From Okibacterium fritillariae (GTDB lineage: Bacteria; Actinomycetota; Actinomycetes; Actinomycetales; Microbacteriaceae), in the NCBI RefSeq assembly GCF_900167575.1, contig NZ_FUZP01000001.1:1798001-1862000 (forward strand): 64,000 nt of DNA, written 5' to 3'. The translations under genes and the position numbers were made by a program. Numbering within the stretch: position 1 is the first letter of the stretch; each line of letters begins with the position of its first letter. Shown here one piece after another: positions 17,842-26,941 of this stretch. The notes under the pieces are model-generated. The model was not told the origin of the DNA. It did no database searches and worked only from the letters and a program-made list of their open reading frames with translations.

Positions 17842-19503
17842 ATGGCGTCTCGTTTTCGTGTGCTCCCGGGGCTCACGGCCCGCACCGCTGTGCGCGAGTC
17901 CCTGGCCGGTGTCACGCTCCTCGCCCTCGCCGTGCCGCTCAACATCGGCTATGCCCAGATCGCCGGCCTGCCGGCCACGGCCGGCCTCTACGCGCTCATC
18001 CTGCCCGCGGTCGTCTACGCCCTCCTGGTCTCGTCCCGCCAGCTGATCGCGTCACCGGATGCCGCGGCCGCCGCCCTCGTCGCGTCCTCGCTCGGCGGCC
18101 TCGCCGTTGCGGGTGGGGCCGATTACGCCACCCTCGCGCTCGCCCAGGCGATCATCGGCGGCCTCATGTTCGGGCTCTTCGCGCTCTTCCGCCTCGGGTT
18201 CCTCGCCAACTTCCTGTCGAAGCCCATCCTGATCGGGTTCGTCGGAGGCCTGGCGCTTGACATCCTGGTCAGTCAGCTCGCCAAGATGCTGGGTGTCAAG
18301 ATCGACAGCGGCGCCGAGTTCGTCGACAAGCTCACGGCTCTCGTCTCGGGTCTCGGCACCGCGAATGTGTTCTCGATCGCTCTGTCGGCCGGCTCGGTGG
18401 TCGCGCTCCTGGTGGGTCGACGCTTCGGCCGCCAGGTGCCGTGGGCGCTCGCCGTGCTCGTCGTGTCGACCATCGTCGTGGTGACCACAGGCCTCGAGGC
18501 GCGCGGCGTCTCGGTTCTGGGCCCCATCGAGGCCGGGCTGCCCACCCTGTCGTGGCCGGTGCTCCCCTGGTCGAGTTGGTTGGCACTCATCCCCTCTGCA
18601 CTCGCGCTGACCATGGTCACGATGGCCGAGGGTCTGCTGGTGTCGCGCAACTACGGCGAGAAGCGCGGATACTCGACCGATCCCAACCGAGACCTCCTCG
18701 CTTTCGGGGCCGCCAACGTCGCGGCCGGCGTCTCGGGCGGCTTCACGGTCGGCTCGTCCACGTCCCGCACGGCCGCGCTCGATCAGATCGGTTCGCGCAC
18801 GCAGCTGCCCTCCATCGTCGCCGCCGTCGGCACTCTTCTTCTCCTGGTCTTCGGCACGGCCCTCCTCGAGCACATCCCCTCCCCCGCCATCGGCGCCATC
18901 GTGGCGGTCGCCATCTTGCCGCTCCTCGGCATCGGCGAGCTGCGACGCCTCTGGTCGGCCGACCGCTTCGAGTTCGTCGTCGGCGCCGTCTGCTTCCTGG
19001 GCGCACTGCTCCTCGGCCCCATCCTCGGCATCCTGCTCGCTTTCGTGCTGGCCCTCGTCAACCTCGCCCAGCGTGCGGCCTCCCCCGCGATCGACACCGT
19101 GGGGGCGGATGGCGCGGCGGCACCCCGGCCCACACCCGGCGAACCCGTCATCCTGCGCTTCGCCGCGCCGCTCTTCTTCGCCAATGCCGCTTCGTTCGAG
19201 CGCGCCGTGAGCGACCTCGCCGACGCGCAACCCCCGCCCCGCGCGATCGTGCTCGACCTCGAAGCCGTCACGGATATCGATGTCACGGGTTCGGAATCAT
19301 TCGCCGCAGTCTCGAAGAAACTTCGCGATGGCGACATCCGCTTGGCCATCACCCGCGTCCGACCCGACCTCACCGAGAGGCTCGACCATTTCGGACTGCT
19401 CGAGGGAGTCATCGTCTACGCGACCAATCGCGACGCCCTCGTCGGCGAGCAGAGTGGGCCGCCCCGCACGGCCGCCAACCCGGGAGACGCCGAACGGTCC
19501 TGA
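17842..19503 (+). CDS. SulP-family anion transporter with STAS domain
   Basis: 553 residues from the ATG at 17842, preceded by GGGGAGG; the open frame runs upstream to 17671 but without conservation. The N-terminal transport domain (about 20-415) has 10-14 helices with VPLNIGYAQIAGLPATAGLY, the sulfate-transporter signature region. SGGFTVGSSTSRTAALDQIG lies in the core. A C-terminal STAS domain (about 430-530) contains RAIVLDLEAVTDIDVTGSES. The family carries sulfate, bicarbonate or dicarboxylates by H+ or Na+ coupling; there is no carbonic anhydrase neighbour to suggest bicarbonate, so the substrate is open. Confidence 0.9.
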   Translation: MASRFRVLPGLTARTAVRESLAGVTLLALAVPLNIGYAQIAGLPATAGLYALILPAVVYALLVSSRQLIASPDAAAAALVASSLGGLAVAGGADYATLALAQAIIGGLMFGLFALFRLGFLANFLSKPILIGFVGGLALDILVSQLAKMLGVKIDSGAEFVDKLTALVSGLGTANVFSIALSAGSVVALLVGRRFGRQVPWALAVLVVSTIVVVTTGLEARGVSVLGPIEAGLPTLSWPVLPWSSWLALIPSALALTMVTMAEGLLVSRNYGEKRGYSTDPNRDLLAFGAANVAAGVSGGFTVGSSTSRTAALDQIGSRTQLPSIVAAVGTLLLLVFGTALLEHIPSPAIGAIVAVAILPLLGIGELRRLWSADRFEFVVGAVCFLGALLLGPILGILLAFVLALVNLAQRAASPAIDTVGADGAAAPRPTPGEPVILRFAAPLFFANAASFERAVSDLADAQPPPRAIVLDLEAVTDIDVTGSESFAAVSKKLRDGDIRLAITRVRPDLTERLDHFGLLEGVIVYATNRDALVGEQSGPPRTAANPGDAERS

Positions 19504-19617
19504 GACCGATTCCGCAGGGCCGCCCGGGAAAAAGTGACGCAGCGGCAGAGACGACCTCGCGGCGCAACCCCCGCCGCGCTTCAGCATGTTTACCGCTTCG
19601 CCTGACAGGATGAGCGG

Positions 19618-21417
19618 ATGAGCTTGCCGATCGAAGACTATGCCGTCATCAGCGACTGCCACACCGCCGCCCTGGTCGGCCTCGACGGCAGCATCGACTG
19701 GTTGTGTTTCCCCCGCTACGACTCGGCCTCGATGTTCGGCGCGCTCCTGGGAGACGAGAACCACGGCCGCTGGAAGGTCGCGCCCACGCATCCCGATGCC
19801 GTGAACAAGCGCCGCTACCTCGAGGGCACGCTCGTGCTCGTCAACACCTGGACGACCCCCGACGGCGTCGTCGAGATCATCGACTTCATGCCCCATGGCA
19901 ACCGCCGAGCCGACCTGGTTCGCCGCGTGCGGGGCATTAGCGGCCGCGTCGTGGTGCGCGAGGAGGCGCGGTTCCGTTTCGGCTATGCCGACGCCCTGCC
20001 GTGGGTGCGCCAGATCACCGATTCCGACGGCACCCCCGCGCTCATCGCGACGGCCGGACCCGATTCGGTCATCCTGCGCAGCCCGAAGCTGGCCGCCGAA
20101 GACCACCGCCACGGTGTCGAATTCACGGTCGCGGCCGGCGAAACCGTCGACCTCTCACTCACCTGGTACCCGTCGCACCGCGACACCCCCGAACCCGAGG
20201 ACATCTCGGCCGTGCTGGCCTCGACGGCGGGCTGGTGGCGCCGCTGGTCCGACCGTTGCGCGCACGACGGCTCCTACCGTCCCGCGGTCGTCACCTCCCT
20301 GATGGTCCTGCGCGCCCTCACCCATGAGGACACGGGCGGAATCGTCGCCGCCGTCACCACGTCGCTGCCCGAACAGTTCGGGGGCAGCCGCAACTGGGAC
20401 TACCGCTACGTCTGGTTGCGCGATGCCGCCCTGGCTCTCGGCGCCCTGCTCGCCCACGGCTACTCCGACGAGGCGGTCGGATGGCGCGACTGGCTGCTGC
20501 GCGCCGTCGCCGGTGACCCGTCCGACGTGCAAATCATGTACGGCATCGCGGGCGAGCGCAATCTGCCCGAGGTCGAGGTGCCGAGCCTGCCCGGTTACAA
20601 GGGCGCGTCCCCTGTGCGCGTGGGCAATGGCGCGGCGACCCAGTTCCAGACGGATGTCATCGGCGAGGTCATGGTCGCCCTGCACGAGGCGCGGGAGGCG
20701 GGCATCCGTGAGGACGAGTTCTCGTGGCCGCTGCAGCGCGCCCTGCTCGCCTATCTCACCGACAATTGGCAGCGCCCCGACCGCGGCATCTGGGAGATCC
20801 GCGGCGAACCCCAGCACTTCACGCACTCGCGCGCCATGGTGTGGGCGGCCTTCGATCGGGCTGTGCGCGGCGTCGAGGAATTCGGCCTCGACGGACCCGT
20901 CGACGACTGGCGCCGCCTGCGCGATGAGGTGCGCGCCGAGATCGATGCCTCCGGTGTCAGCGCCGCCCACGGCTCGTTCGTGCAGCATTACGACGCCGAC
21001 GATGTGGATGCCGCGCTCCTGCAGCTGGCCCAGGTCGGTTTCTGCGCCTACGACGACCCGCGCATGCTCGCAACCGTTGCCCGCATCGAGTCCGAGCTGC
21101 TCGACCACGACCTCGTCCTGCGCTACCGCACGGAGTCGGGTGTGGACGGCCTCGAGGGCACCGAGCATCCGTTCCTGGCGTGTTCGTTCTGGCTCGTCGA
21201 GCAGTATGCGCACTCGGGCCGCCAGGCCGACGCCGCGCGGCTCATGGACCGACTCCTCAGCGTGACCAACGATGTGGGCCTGCTCAGCGAGGAATACGAC
21301 GTGGGCGAGGAGCGCCAGGCCGGCAATACGCCCCAGGCACTCTCGCACCTCGCGCTCGTGCGCGCGGCCGACGCCATCTCGGTCGCGCTCGGAAAGACAT
21401 CCCTCTCCGTCGTCTAG
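19618..21417 (+). CDS. Glycoside hydrolase family 15 (glucoamylase/trehalase-like)
   Basis: 599 residues without a signal peptide, so cytoplasmic. The N-terminal beta domain begins PIEDYAVISDCHTAALVGLDGSIDWLCFPRYDS, the hallmark start of bacterial GH15 proteins. The (alpha/alpha)6 barrel includes RNWDYRYVWLRDAAL. The likely catalytic acid is E393 (GIWEIRGEPQHFTHS) and the base E558/E559 (LLSEEYD). In actinobacteria such intracellular GH15 enzymes act on trehalose or maltooligosaccharides. No trehalose-synthesis genes are adjacent, so the substrate is unproven. Confidence 0.9.
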   Translation: MSLPIEDYAVISDCHTAALVGLDGSIDWLCFPRYDSASMFGALLGDENHGRWKVAPTHPDAVNKRRYLEGTLVLVNTWTTPDGVVEIIDFMPHGNRRADLVRRVRGISGRVVVREEARFRFGYADALPWVRQITDSDGTPALIATAGPDSVILRSPKLAAEDHRHGVEFTVAAGETVDLSLTWYPSHRDTPEPEDISAVLASTAGWWRRWSDRCAHDGSYRPAVVTSLMVLRALTHEDTGGIVAAVTTSLPEQFGGSRNWDYRYVWLRDAALALGALLAHGYSDEAVGWRDWLLRAVAGDPSDVQIMYGIAGERNLPEVEVPSLPGYKGASPVRVGNGAATQFQTDVIGEVMVALHEAREAGIREDEFSWPLQRALLAYLTDNWQRPDRGIWEIRGEPQHFTHSRAMVWAAFDRAVRGVEEFGLDGPVDDWRRLRDEVRAEIDASGVSAAHGSFVQHYDADDVDAALLQLAQVGFCAYDDPRMLATVARIESELLDHDLVLRYRTESGVDGLEGTEHPFLACSFWLVEQYAHSGRQADAARLMDRLLSVTNDVGLLSEEYDVGEERQAGNTPQALSHLALVRAADAISVALGKTSLSVV

Positions 21418-21499
21418 TCGGTAGCCAGGCGGGTCGTCGGCCCTGCGGCACAGCGCCCGTTTCGCGTGCTGAGCGGCGGGAGAATCGCCCGGAGGGTGA

Positions 21500-22867
21500 T
21501 TAGCCCGCGGGTCGCCCGACGTAGGGCACGAGGTTGTGCGTGCGCACGGGAACCAGTTGGACGCGCTTGCCGGGCTCGGGCGCTTCGATCATCTTGCCGC
21601 CGCCCACGTAGATCGTGATGTGGTACATGCCCTGCGAGTTCGTGGACTTACCGGGCGAGTAGAACAGAAGGTCGCCGGGCACCAGGCTCGACGCCGAGGC
21701 GAGGCGCCCCTGCTTGCTGAGCTCGCGATACTGCGCGCCGACCGTGTGATAGCCGATGTACACGCCCGCCTGGCGGTAGGCGATCATCGTGAGGCCCGAG
21801 CAGTCCCATGCGTTCGGGCCCTCGGCGGCGAACACGTAGGGGTCGCCGAGCTGGGCGTAGGCGAACGCGACGGCGCTCGCGGCGGCGGAACTGGGCGCGC
21901 CGGATCCGGACGGCGCCGGAGCGGGAGCGGCGGGAGCAGCCGGCGCGGGCGCAGCCGGTGCGGCGCCGCCCGCCGACGGCCGTGACCCGCCCGTGTTCTG
22001 CTGAGCATTCTGAGCGGCGCGCTGGCGTGCAGCCTCCGCCGCCGCCTGTGCCGCCGCGGCCTGTCGCGCCTGCTCGGCCGCGGCCGCTGCGGCCGCCTGT
22101 CGAGCGGCCTCGGCGCGCGCCTCGACGCCCGCCTGGTACTCCTTCTCGGTGTTCTCGGTCTGACCCTTCAGATAGGCCAGCTGCGCGTCGAGCTCGTCGG
22201 CGTGCGATTGCTGCTCGGCGAGGGCCTTCTCAGAGGCCTGGGCCGCCGCATTCGCGACCGCCAACGCCGACTTCGACTTTTCGGCCGCCGCCGTGAGCGC
22301 CTGGGCGGCCTTCTCGGCCTGCTCGCTGAGCGACGTGACCTGGTTGGCATCCTTCTTGGCCTGCTCGAGCAGCTCTGCCGAGTGCGCGCCGACCTGGTTC
22401 AGGGTGCCGAGCTTCGACAGCAGATCGCTCGCGTTCGTGCCGCCGCCCGTGAACAGCGACGCCCCGAGGTCTCCCCCGGCACCCGTGCGGCCGAGTTGCG
22501 CCACGATGCGCCCGACCTTCTTCGCCGAGGCGTCGGCCGTCTCCTTCGCGGTGGCGAGCTTGGCCTTCAGCTCGTCGGATGTCTTCGTCGCAGCCTGTTC
22601 GGCCACGAGAGCCACCTGATAGGCCTCGCCTGCTTGCAGCGCCGCAACACCCTTGGCGTCGGCATCCGTCTGCAGCGTTTTGAGCAGCCCCGTCAAGCGG
22701 TCGATCTCGGCCTTCTTCTGGTTCTCGTTGGCGCGCGCCGACGTGACATCGTCCCAGCTGGGGTAGCTCGGCGCCGCGAGGGCCGGGGATGCCGGACCGA
22801 CGAACACTCCGGCGGCCAGCACAGCCGCCACCGTCACGGTGGTGAAGAAGGAGGAGCGACGCTTCAT
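21500..22867 (-). CDS. Secreted NlpC/P60 peptidoglycan endopeptidase with coiled-coil (RipA-like)
   Basis: 455 residues. A signal peptide ends at about ALA31 (KRRSS then a hydrophobic core). A long coiled coil (about 45-265), rich in Ala/Glu/Lys/Gln, resembles the autoinhibitory or FtsX-interacting segment of RipA/PcsB-type hydrolases. A Pro/Ala/Ser linker follows (about 270-330). The C-terminal NlpC/P60 domain has catalytic C356 (NAWDCSGLTMIAYRQ) and H416 (MYHITIYVGG), with a further acidic residue in MIEAPEPG. It cleaves peptide stems during cell separation. A separate promoter is visible upstream. Confidence 0.92.
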   Translation of the reverse strand: MKRRSSFFTTVTVAAVLAAGVFVGPASPALAAPSYPSWDDVTSARANENQKKAEIDRLTGLLKTLQTDADAKGVAALQAGEAYQVALVAEQAATKTSDELKAKLATAKETADASAKKVGRIVAQLGRTGAGGDLGASLFTGGGTNASDLLSKLGTLNQVGAHSAELLEQAKKDANQVTSLSEQAEKAAQALTAAAEKSKSALAVANAAAQASEKALAEQQSHADELDAQLAYLKGQTENTEKEYQAGVEARAEAARQAAAAAAAEQARQAAAAQAAAEAARQRAAQNAQQNTGGSRPSAGGAAPAAPAPAAPAAPAPAPSGSGAPSSAAASAVAFAYAQLGDPYVFAAEGPNAWDCSGLTMIAYRQAGVYIGYHTVGAQYRELSKQGRLASASSLVPGDLLFYSPGKSTNSQGMYHITIYVGGGKMIEAPEPGKRVQLVPVRTHNLVPYVGRPAG

Positions 22868-22952
22868 GGGGCAGGCCTTTCATACCGGATGCGTCTCGAC
22901 CGACGTACATCGGCCACAGCACCCGCGCATCTCGGCGGCCACATCCTCGATC

Positions 22953-22981
22953 ACTTTAGTCAGACCACTCGGGCCGCACAA
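22953..22981 (-). promoter_or_regulatory. Sigma70-type promoter for the NlpC/P60 gene
   Basis: On the minus strand, -35 TTGTGC (22976-22981) is separated by 17 bases from -10 TAAAGT (22953-22958). The predicted start near 22946 gives a leader of about 80 bases. The rest of the 297-bp gap (22868-23164) has a 7-bp CCGGGCA/TGCCCGG inverted repeat (22999-23026) and no recognisable gene. Confidence 0.5.
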
Positions 22982-23164
22982 GCGATTTTCGAGACACGCC
23001 GGGCACCCGATCCCTCGAATGCCCGGTGAGGCGATAAAGCGGCAATTCCCTATGAATACACCAAGAAAACCGCCGTGTTCGACGCCCGAGAAGCGTCAGC
23101 GCGCGCGGATGCTCACAGGCAAGCCGTCGGGCGACCGGGCGAACGCGGGCGCTCCCGGTCGACG

Positions 23165-23968
23165 TCAGTCTTCGCCGAACCCGGTCTCGATGAGCTCGCT
23201 CAACTCGTCGACCGCTCGGCGCGCTTCGGCCCCCGTCGCGCGGATGCGCGCCTCGGCACCTCGCACCAAGCCCAGGGACATGATCGCCAACAGGCTCTGC
23301 GCGTCGACCCCGTTCACGTCGATCCGCGCGTCGAACGATCCGGCGAGCTTCACGAAGTCGGCCGCGGGCCGCGCGTGCAACCCGTCCCGGTTCACGAGCA
23401 CGACCGTGCGCTCGACGACTCCATCATCGGCGGCGCCTGCGCCGGCGCCGACGCTCTGCGTGCCCACATCCGCACCCGAACCCGAACCCGAACCCGAGTC
23501 GGCAGCGGTGCCCGTCTTGGCCGCTTCGGCTCCATCGCCCGTCTCAGCGCCCTCGCCCGCTTCGGCTCCCCCGCCCGTCTCGGCGCCCCCGCCCGCCGTC
23601 CGCGCAGCCGCAACGACATCATCGAGCCCCGACCCCATCTCGGCCGCGACCGCAGCCGCGACCGCGCCCTCGACGAGCGGAGCATCGACCACGCGCACCC
23701 GCCCGCGCACATCATCGTCATCGAGGAAGTCGACGGCCGTCTCGGTCGTCAGCAGCGCCGACCCGAGGTCGTAGAGCACCACGACGCCGTCGCCGGAGTC
23801 GGCCGAGGCGAGACCGCTCTGCACCTTTTCGAAGCTCGTGCCGATGCCATCCTCGTCGGTGCCCCCGGCCGCGACGATCGTCACGGACGCGGCCATCTGG
23901 TGTGCCAGCTCGGCAACCCCCTCGGCGATTTTCGACGAATGCGAGACGAGCAGCAGCCCGACACTCAT
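23165..23968 (-). CDS. dhaM: DhaM, PTS-dependent dihydroxyacetone kinase phosphotransfer subunit (EIIA-HPr)
   Basis: 267 residues. The N-terminal EIIA-Man-like domain (about 1-125) carries the phospho-His H10 in LLLVSHSSKIAEG. A low-complexity Gly/Ala/Glu/Ser linker (about 125-182) includes a GS repeat. The C-terminal HPr-like domain has H198 in VNRDGLHARPAADFV and a following Ser in the MSLGLVRG region. DhaM relays phosphate from PEP through the PTS to ADP bound on DhaL. The Enzyme I-like third domain found in E. coli DhaM is absent, so a separate EI must supply phosphate. It overlaps dhaL by 4 bp. Confidence 0.92.
   Translation of the reverse strand: MSVGLLLVSHSSKIAEGVAELAHQMAASVTIVAAGGTDEDGIGTSFEKVQSGLASADSGDGVVVLYDLGSALLTTETAVDFLDDDDVRGRVRVVDAPLVEGAVAAAVAAEMGSGLDDVVAAARTAGGGAETGGGAEAGEGAETGDGAEAAKTGTAADSGSGSGSGADVGTQSVGAGAGAADDGVVERTVVLVNRDGLHARPAADFVKLAGSFDARIDVNGVDAQSLLAIMSLGLVRGAEARIRATGAEARRAVDELSELIETGFGED
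23475..23497. repeat. In-frame (CCCGAA)n repeat in the DhaM linker
   Basis: Nearly four perfect 6-bp units encode a Gly-Ser run in the linker between the two phosphotransfer domains of DhaM. The period keeps the frame. Confidence 0.93.
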
Positions 23969-24600
23969 TTCTCACCCGCGGCGATGGCGGCCTCGCGCAG
24001 GATGAGTGATGACGACTGCGCGCCCGGGTCACGGTGCCCGATGGCACGCTCGCCCAGATAGCTGGCCCGGCCCTTGCGCGCGACGAGGGGTTCGGTGTCG
24101 GCGGCCCCCTTCTCGGCGGCATCGGCGGCGGCCGACAATACGGCCGGAACATCGGCCCCGGCGGCTTCCGCAGCGGCGGCGGCCTCGACAGCCGGCGTCC
24201 ACGCATCGATCATCGTCTTGTCGCCGGGTTCGGCCTTCCCGCGCAGCACCACGCCGTCCCGCGCCGCGGTCAGCAGCGCGACGATATCGGCGGAGCCCAG
24301 CTCGGTCTTGCCGGCGATCGAGCCCGCGGCCTTCAGGTAGGCGGTGCCGAGTAACGGCCCGGATGCCCCGCCCACCGTGGAGATCAGCGTCGACGCCACC
24401 ATCTTCAGCACATCCGCGGGCGTCTCGGGCGTCAGCGTATCGAGTTTCGTGGCGACGGCCTGGAACCCGCGGTCGAGGTTCTCGCCGTGATCGGCATCCC
24501 CGATCTCGCGGTCGAGGCTGATGAGTTCGGCGCGATGCTCCGAGACGGTGTCGATCGTTCCGCGCACCCACGCGGTCGCCCAGTCGGTTCCAACGGTCAT
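23965..24600 (-). CDS. dhaL: DhaL, ADP-binding subunit of dihydroxyacetone kinase
   Basis: 211 residues. The Mg-ADP site is the Asp cluster D30, D35 and D37 in SLDREIGDADHGENLDRG. VASTLISTVGGASGPLLGTAYL is also typical of DhaL. It transfers phosphate from DhaM to dihydroxyacetone bound on DhaK. It lies 21 bp after dhaK and overlaps dhaM (ATGA), so one operon. Confidence 0.95.
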   Translation of the reverse strand: MTVGTDWATAWVRGTIDTVSEHRAELISLDREIGDADHGENLDRGFQAVATKLDTLTPETPADVLKMVASTLISTVGGASGPLLGTAYLKAAGSIAGKTELGSADIVALLTAARDGVVLRGKAEPGDKTMIDAWTPAVEAAAAAEAAGADVPAVLSAAADAAEKGAADTEPLVARKGRASYLGERAIGHRDPGAQSSSLILREAAIAAGEK

Positions 24601-24621
24601 GATGTTCCTTTCGTCCGGGTC

Positions 24622-25623
24622 CTACCGACCCCAGCGCAGCGCGGCCGTCTGCACGGGCGCATCCCACAGGGTCGTCAACTCGTCGTCGAGCTTGAGCACG
24701 GTCAGTGAGGCGCCCTGCATCTCGAGGGCGGTCACATAGTTGCCCACGAGCGACCGCGTCACGGTGATGCCGCGCTCGGCCAGCACCTCGGCGGCGCGAC
24801 GGTAGAGAATGTACAACTCGATCTGCGGCGTGCCGCCCATGCCGTTGACGAAGAGGAGCACGTCGTCGCCGCTCTCGAAGGGCAGGTCTTCGAGGATCGG
24901 CTCGAGCAGACGGTCGACGATCTGGTCGGCGGGTTCGAGTGAGATCTTGGCTCGCCCAGGCTCCCCGTGAATGCCGATGCCGATCTCGATCTCGTCGTCG
25001 GCCAGCGTGAAGCTCGGCTCGCCGGCGTGCGGCACGACGGATGGCGTAAGCGCAACGCCCATCGACCGCACCTGTGCGACCACCTTCTCGGCTACCGTGG
25101 CCACCTCGTCGAGCGAATCTCCGCGTTCGGCGGCGGCCCCCGCGATCTTCTCCACGAGTACCGTACCGGCGACGCCGCGGCGGCCCGCGGTGTAGAGCGA
25201 ATCCTTGACCGCGACGTCGTCGTCCACGATGACCGTGCGCACCGTGATGCCCTCGGCCTCGGCCAGGTCGGCGGCGGTCTCGAAGTTCAGCACGTCACCC
25301 GTGTAGTTCTTCACGATGTGCAGCACGCCCGAGCCGCCGTCGACCGCCTGGGTCGCGGCGATGATGGGGTCGGGGGTGGGCGAGGTGAAGACGGGACCGG
25401 GGACGGCGGCGTCCAGCATCCCGAAACCGACGAAGCCGGCGTGTAGTGGCTCGTGCCCGCTGCCGCCGCCCGAAACCAAGCCGACCTTGCCGCTCACGGG
25501 CGCGTCGGACCGCGCGATGAACAGCGGTTCGGTCGACAGCGTGACGAGGTCGGCGTGCGCGAGCGCGAAGCCGGCAACCGATTCGTCGACCACGTTCTTC
25601 GGGTCGTTGATGAGTTTCTTCAT
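24622..25623 (-). CDS. dhaK: DhaK, dihydroxyacetone-binding subunit
   Basis: 333 residues from the ATG at 25623 ([15 protein letters not shown]), the family's usual start; an in-frame GTG lies 33 bp upstream. Substrate-binding [15 protein letters not shown] (H57), NYTGD (D110) and the covalent hemiaminal histidine H219 in [12 protein letters not shown] are all present. It binds dihydroxyacetone and feeds it as DHAP into glycolysis. First gene of dhaKLM. No DhaR/DhaQ-type regulator is adjacent. Confidence 0.95.
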   Translation of the reverse strand: MKKLINDPKNVVDESVAGFALAHADLVTLSTEPLFIARSDAPVSGKVGLVSGGGSGHEPLHAGFVGFGMLDAAVPGPVFTSPTPDPIIAATQAVDGGSGVLHIVKNYTGDVLNFETAADLAEAEGITVRTVIVDDDVAVKDSLYTAGRRGVAGTVLVEKIAGAAAERGDSLDEVATVAEKVVAQVRSMGVALTPSVVPHAGEPSFTLADDEIEIGIGIHGEPGRAKISLEPADQIVDRLLEPILEDLPFESGDDVLLFVNGMGGTPQIELYILYRRAAEVLAERGITVTRSLVGNYVTALEMQGASLTVLKLDDELTTLWDAPVQTAALRWGR

Positions 25624-25732
25624 TGAATCCTCCTGGGCTCGGGGCCGTGCGGGCATCGGAGGCCCGCACCCTCAACTTATCCGTCAGCCGCCACGGTGCA
25701 TAGACGCAATCGACGCGTTGACAGCGGCCCCC

Positions 25733-26788
25733 TTACGGGCGGGATGCCGCGGCCACCCATCGCTCCAATTGCGACGCCGCGGCCCCCGAGTCGATGGTCT
25801 CTTCGGCGATGCGCATCTGCGTGCGGAACCGGTCGAGAATGGGCACCTGCGCCTCGCTCGGGTCTTCCGCCAGGCGGAACGATACGAGCCCGGCGGCAGC
25901 GTTCAAGACGACGATGTCGCGCACGGGCCCGGTCTCCCCCGACATCACGCGGTGCACGATGCGCGCGTTGTGCTCGGGGTCGCCGCCCACGAGCTGCTGC
26001 ATGGTGGCGCGCGTGATGCCGAGGTCGCGCGGGTCGAGGTCGTGTTCGGTGACGAGACCGCGGCTCACCTCCCAGATGTGGCTGTGGCCCGTGGTGGTCA
26101 ACTCGTCGAGCCCGTCGTCCCCGCGGAAGACGAGCGCGGTCGCGCCACGCGTCTGGAACACGCCCACGATGAGCGGCACACGGTCGAGCTGCGCCACGCC
26201 CACGGCGGATGCTTCGGGCCGGGCCGGGTTGCACAGCGGTCCGAGGTAATTGAAAACGGTGGGGATGCCGAGTTCCGACCGCGTGCGCCCCGCGTGCTTG
26301 AACCCGGGGTGGAAGGCGGCCGCCCACGCGAACGTCATGCCCGCCTCATCCAGGATCTCGGCCACGCGCGCGGGTTCGAGCGTCAGGTCGATGCCGAGCG
26401 CCCCCAGCACGTCACTCGACCCCGACGCAGACGAAGCCGCACGGTTGCCATGCTTCACCACGGGCACACCGGATGCCGCCGCCACGATGGATGCCATGGT
26501 CGACACGTTGACGGTGCCGAACCGGTCGCCGCCCGTGCCCACGATGTCGAGCGCCATGGGGTTCACGTCCAGCGGCACCGCGTTGTCGAGGATCGCATCG
26601 CGGAAACCGACGATCTCGTCGACCGTCTCCCCCTTCGCGCGCAGAGCGACAAGGAACGCAGCGAGCTGAGCATCGGTCGCGTTCCCGACCATGACCTCTT
26701 GCATGGCCCAGGTCGCCTCGGCCACACTGAGGTCGTCGCCGTCGAGCAGAGTGGTGAGAATCGCGGGCCAGGTGGTCGTTTCGAACAT
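25733..26788 (-). CDS. trpD: Anthranilate phosphoribosyltransferase
   Basis: 351 residues from the ATG at 26788; a TTG two codons upstream is an alternative. The enzyme joins anthranilate to PRPP in tryptophan synthesis. Seen: the PRPP loop DIVGTGGDRFGTVNVSTM, KHGNRAASSASGSSDVLGALG and the anthranilate site near NYLGPLCNPA. It is alone, away from other trp genes, which is frequent in actinobacteria. A -10 element (TAGGAT) lies so that transcription would start at the ATG, suggesting a leaderless mRNA. Divergent from ctaE. Confidence 0.94.
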   Translation of the reverse strand: MFETTTWPAILTTLLDGDDLSVAEATWAMQEVMVGNATDAQLAAFLVALRAKGETVDEIVGFRDAILDNAVPLDVNPMALDIVGTGGDRFGTVNVSTMASIVAAASGVPVVKHGNRAASSASGSSDVLGALGIDLTLEPARVAEILDEAGMTFAWAAAFHPGFKHAGRTRSELGIPTVFNYLGPLCNPARPEASAVGVAQLDRVPLIVGVFQTRGATALVFRGDDGLDELTTTGHSHIWEVSRGLVTEHDLDPRDLGITRATMQQLVGGDPEHNARIVHRVMSGETGPVRDIVVLNAAAGLVSFRLAEDPSEAQVPILDRFRTQMRIAEETIDSGAAASQLERWVAAASRP

Positions 26789-26794
26789 GCCCAA

Positions 26795-26800
26795 ATCCTA
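26795..26800 (-). promoter_or_regulatory. -10 element of trpD, possibly leaderless
   Basis: Minus-strand TAGGAT is followed by six bases and then the ATG at 26788, so the predicted start site falls on the first codon. No ribosome-binding site can fit. No well-placed -35 is visible. Confidence 0.4.
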
Positions 26801-26902
26801 TCTGCGCCCGCCAGTTCGCCGCATAACCCCTGAATCGGCAGCGTTTTCACAGGGGATGGTAAGGCCCGCCTAAGTCAAACCGTGATGGTTTTTCCGCACG
26901 TC

Positions 26903-26935
26903 GTGACAAAATCGCGCCCGAACATCGGACATAAT
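26903..26935 (+). promoter_or_regulatory. Promoter of ctaE-qcrCAB, possibly leaderless
   Basis: -10 CATAAT (26930-26935) ends six bases before the GTG at 26942, placing the start site at the first codon. GTGACA (26903-26908) could be the -35 but is 21 bases away, longer than ideal. GGAGG at 26936-26940 is too close to GTG for normal use as a ribosome-binding site. Confidence 0.4.
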
Positions 26936-26941
26936 GGAGGG

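Noticed and set aside
22868-23164. c-di-AMP (ydaO) riboswitch upstream of the NlpC/P60 gene
   Set aside because: Such elements precede many actinobacterial wall-hydrolase genes, but the leader predicted here is only about 80 bases and I could not find the conserved ydaO segments.
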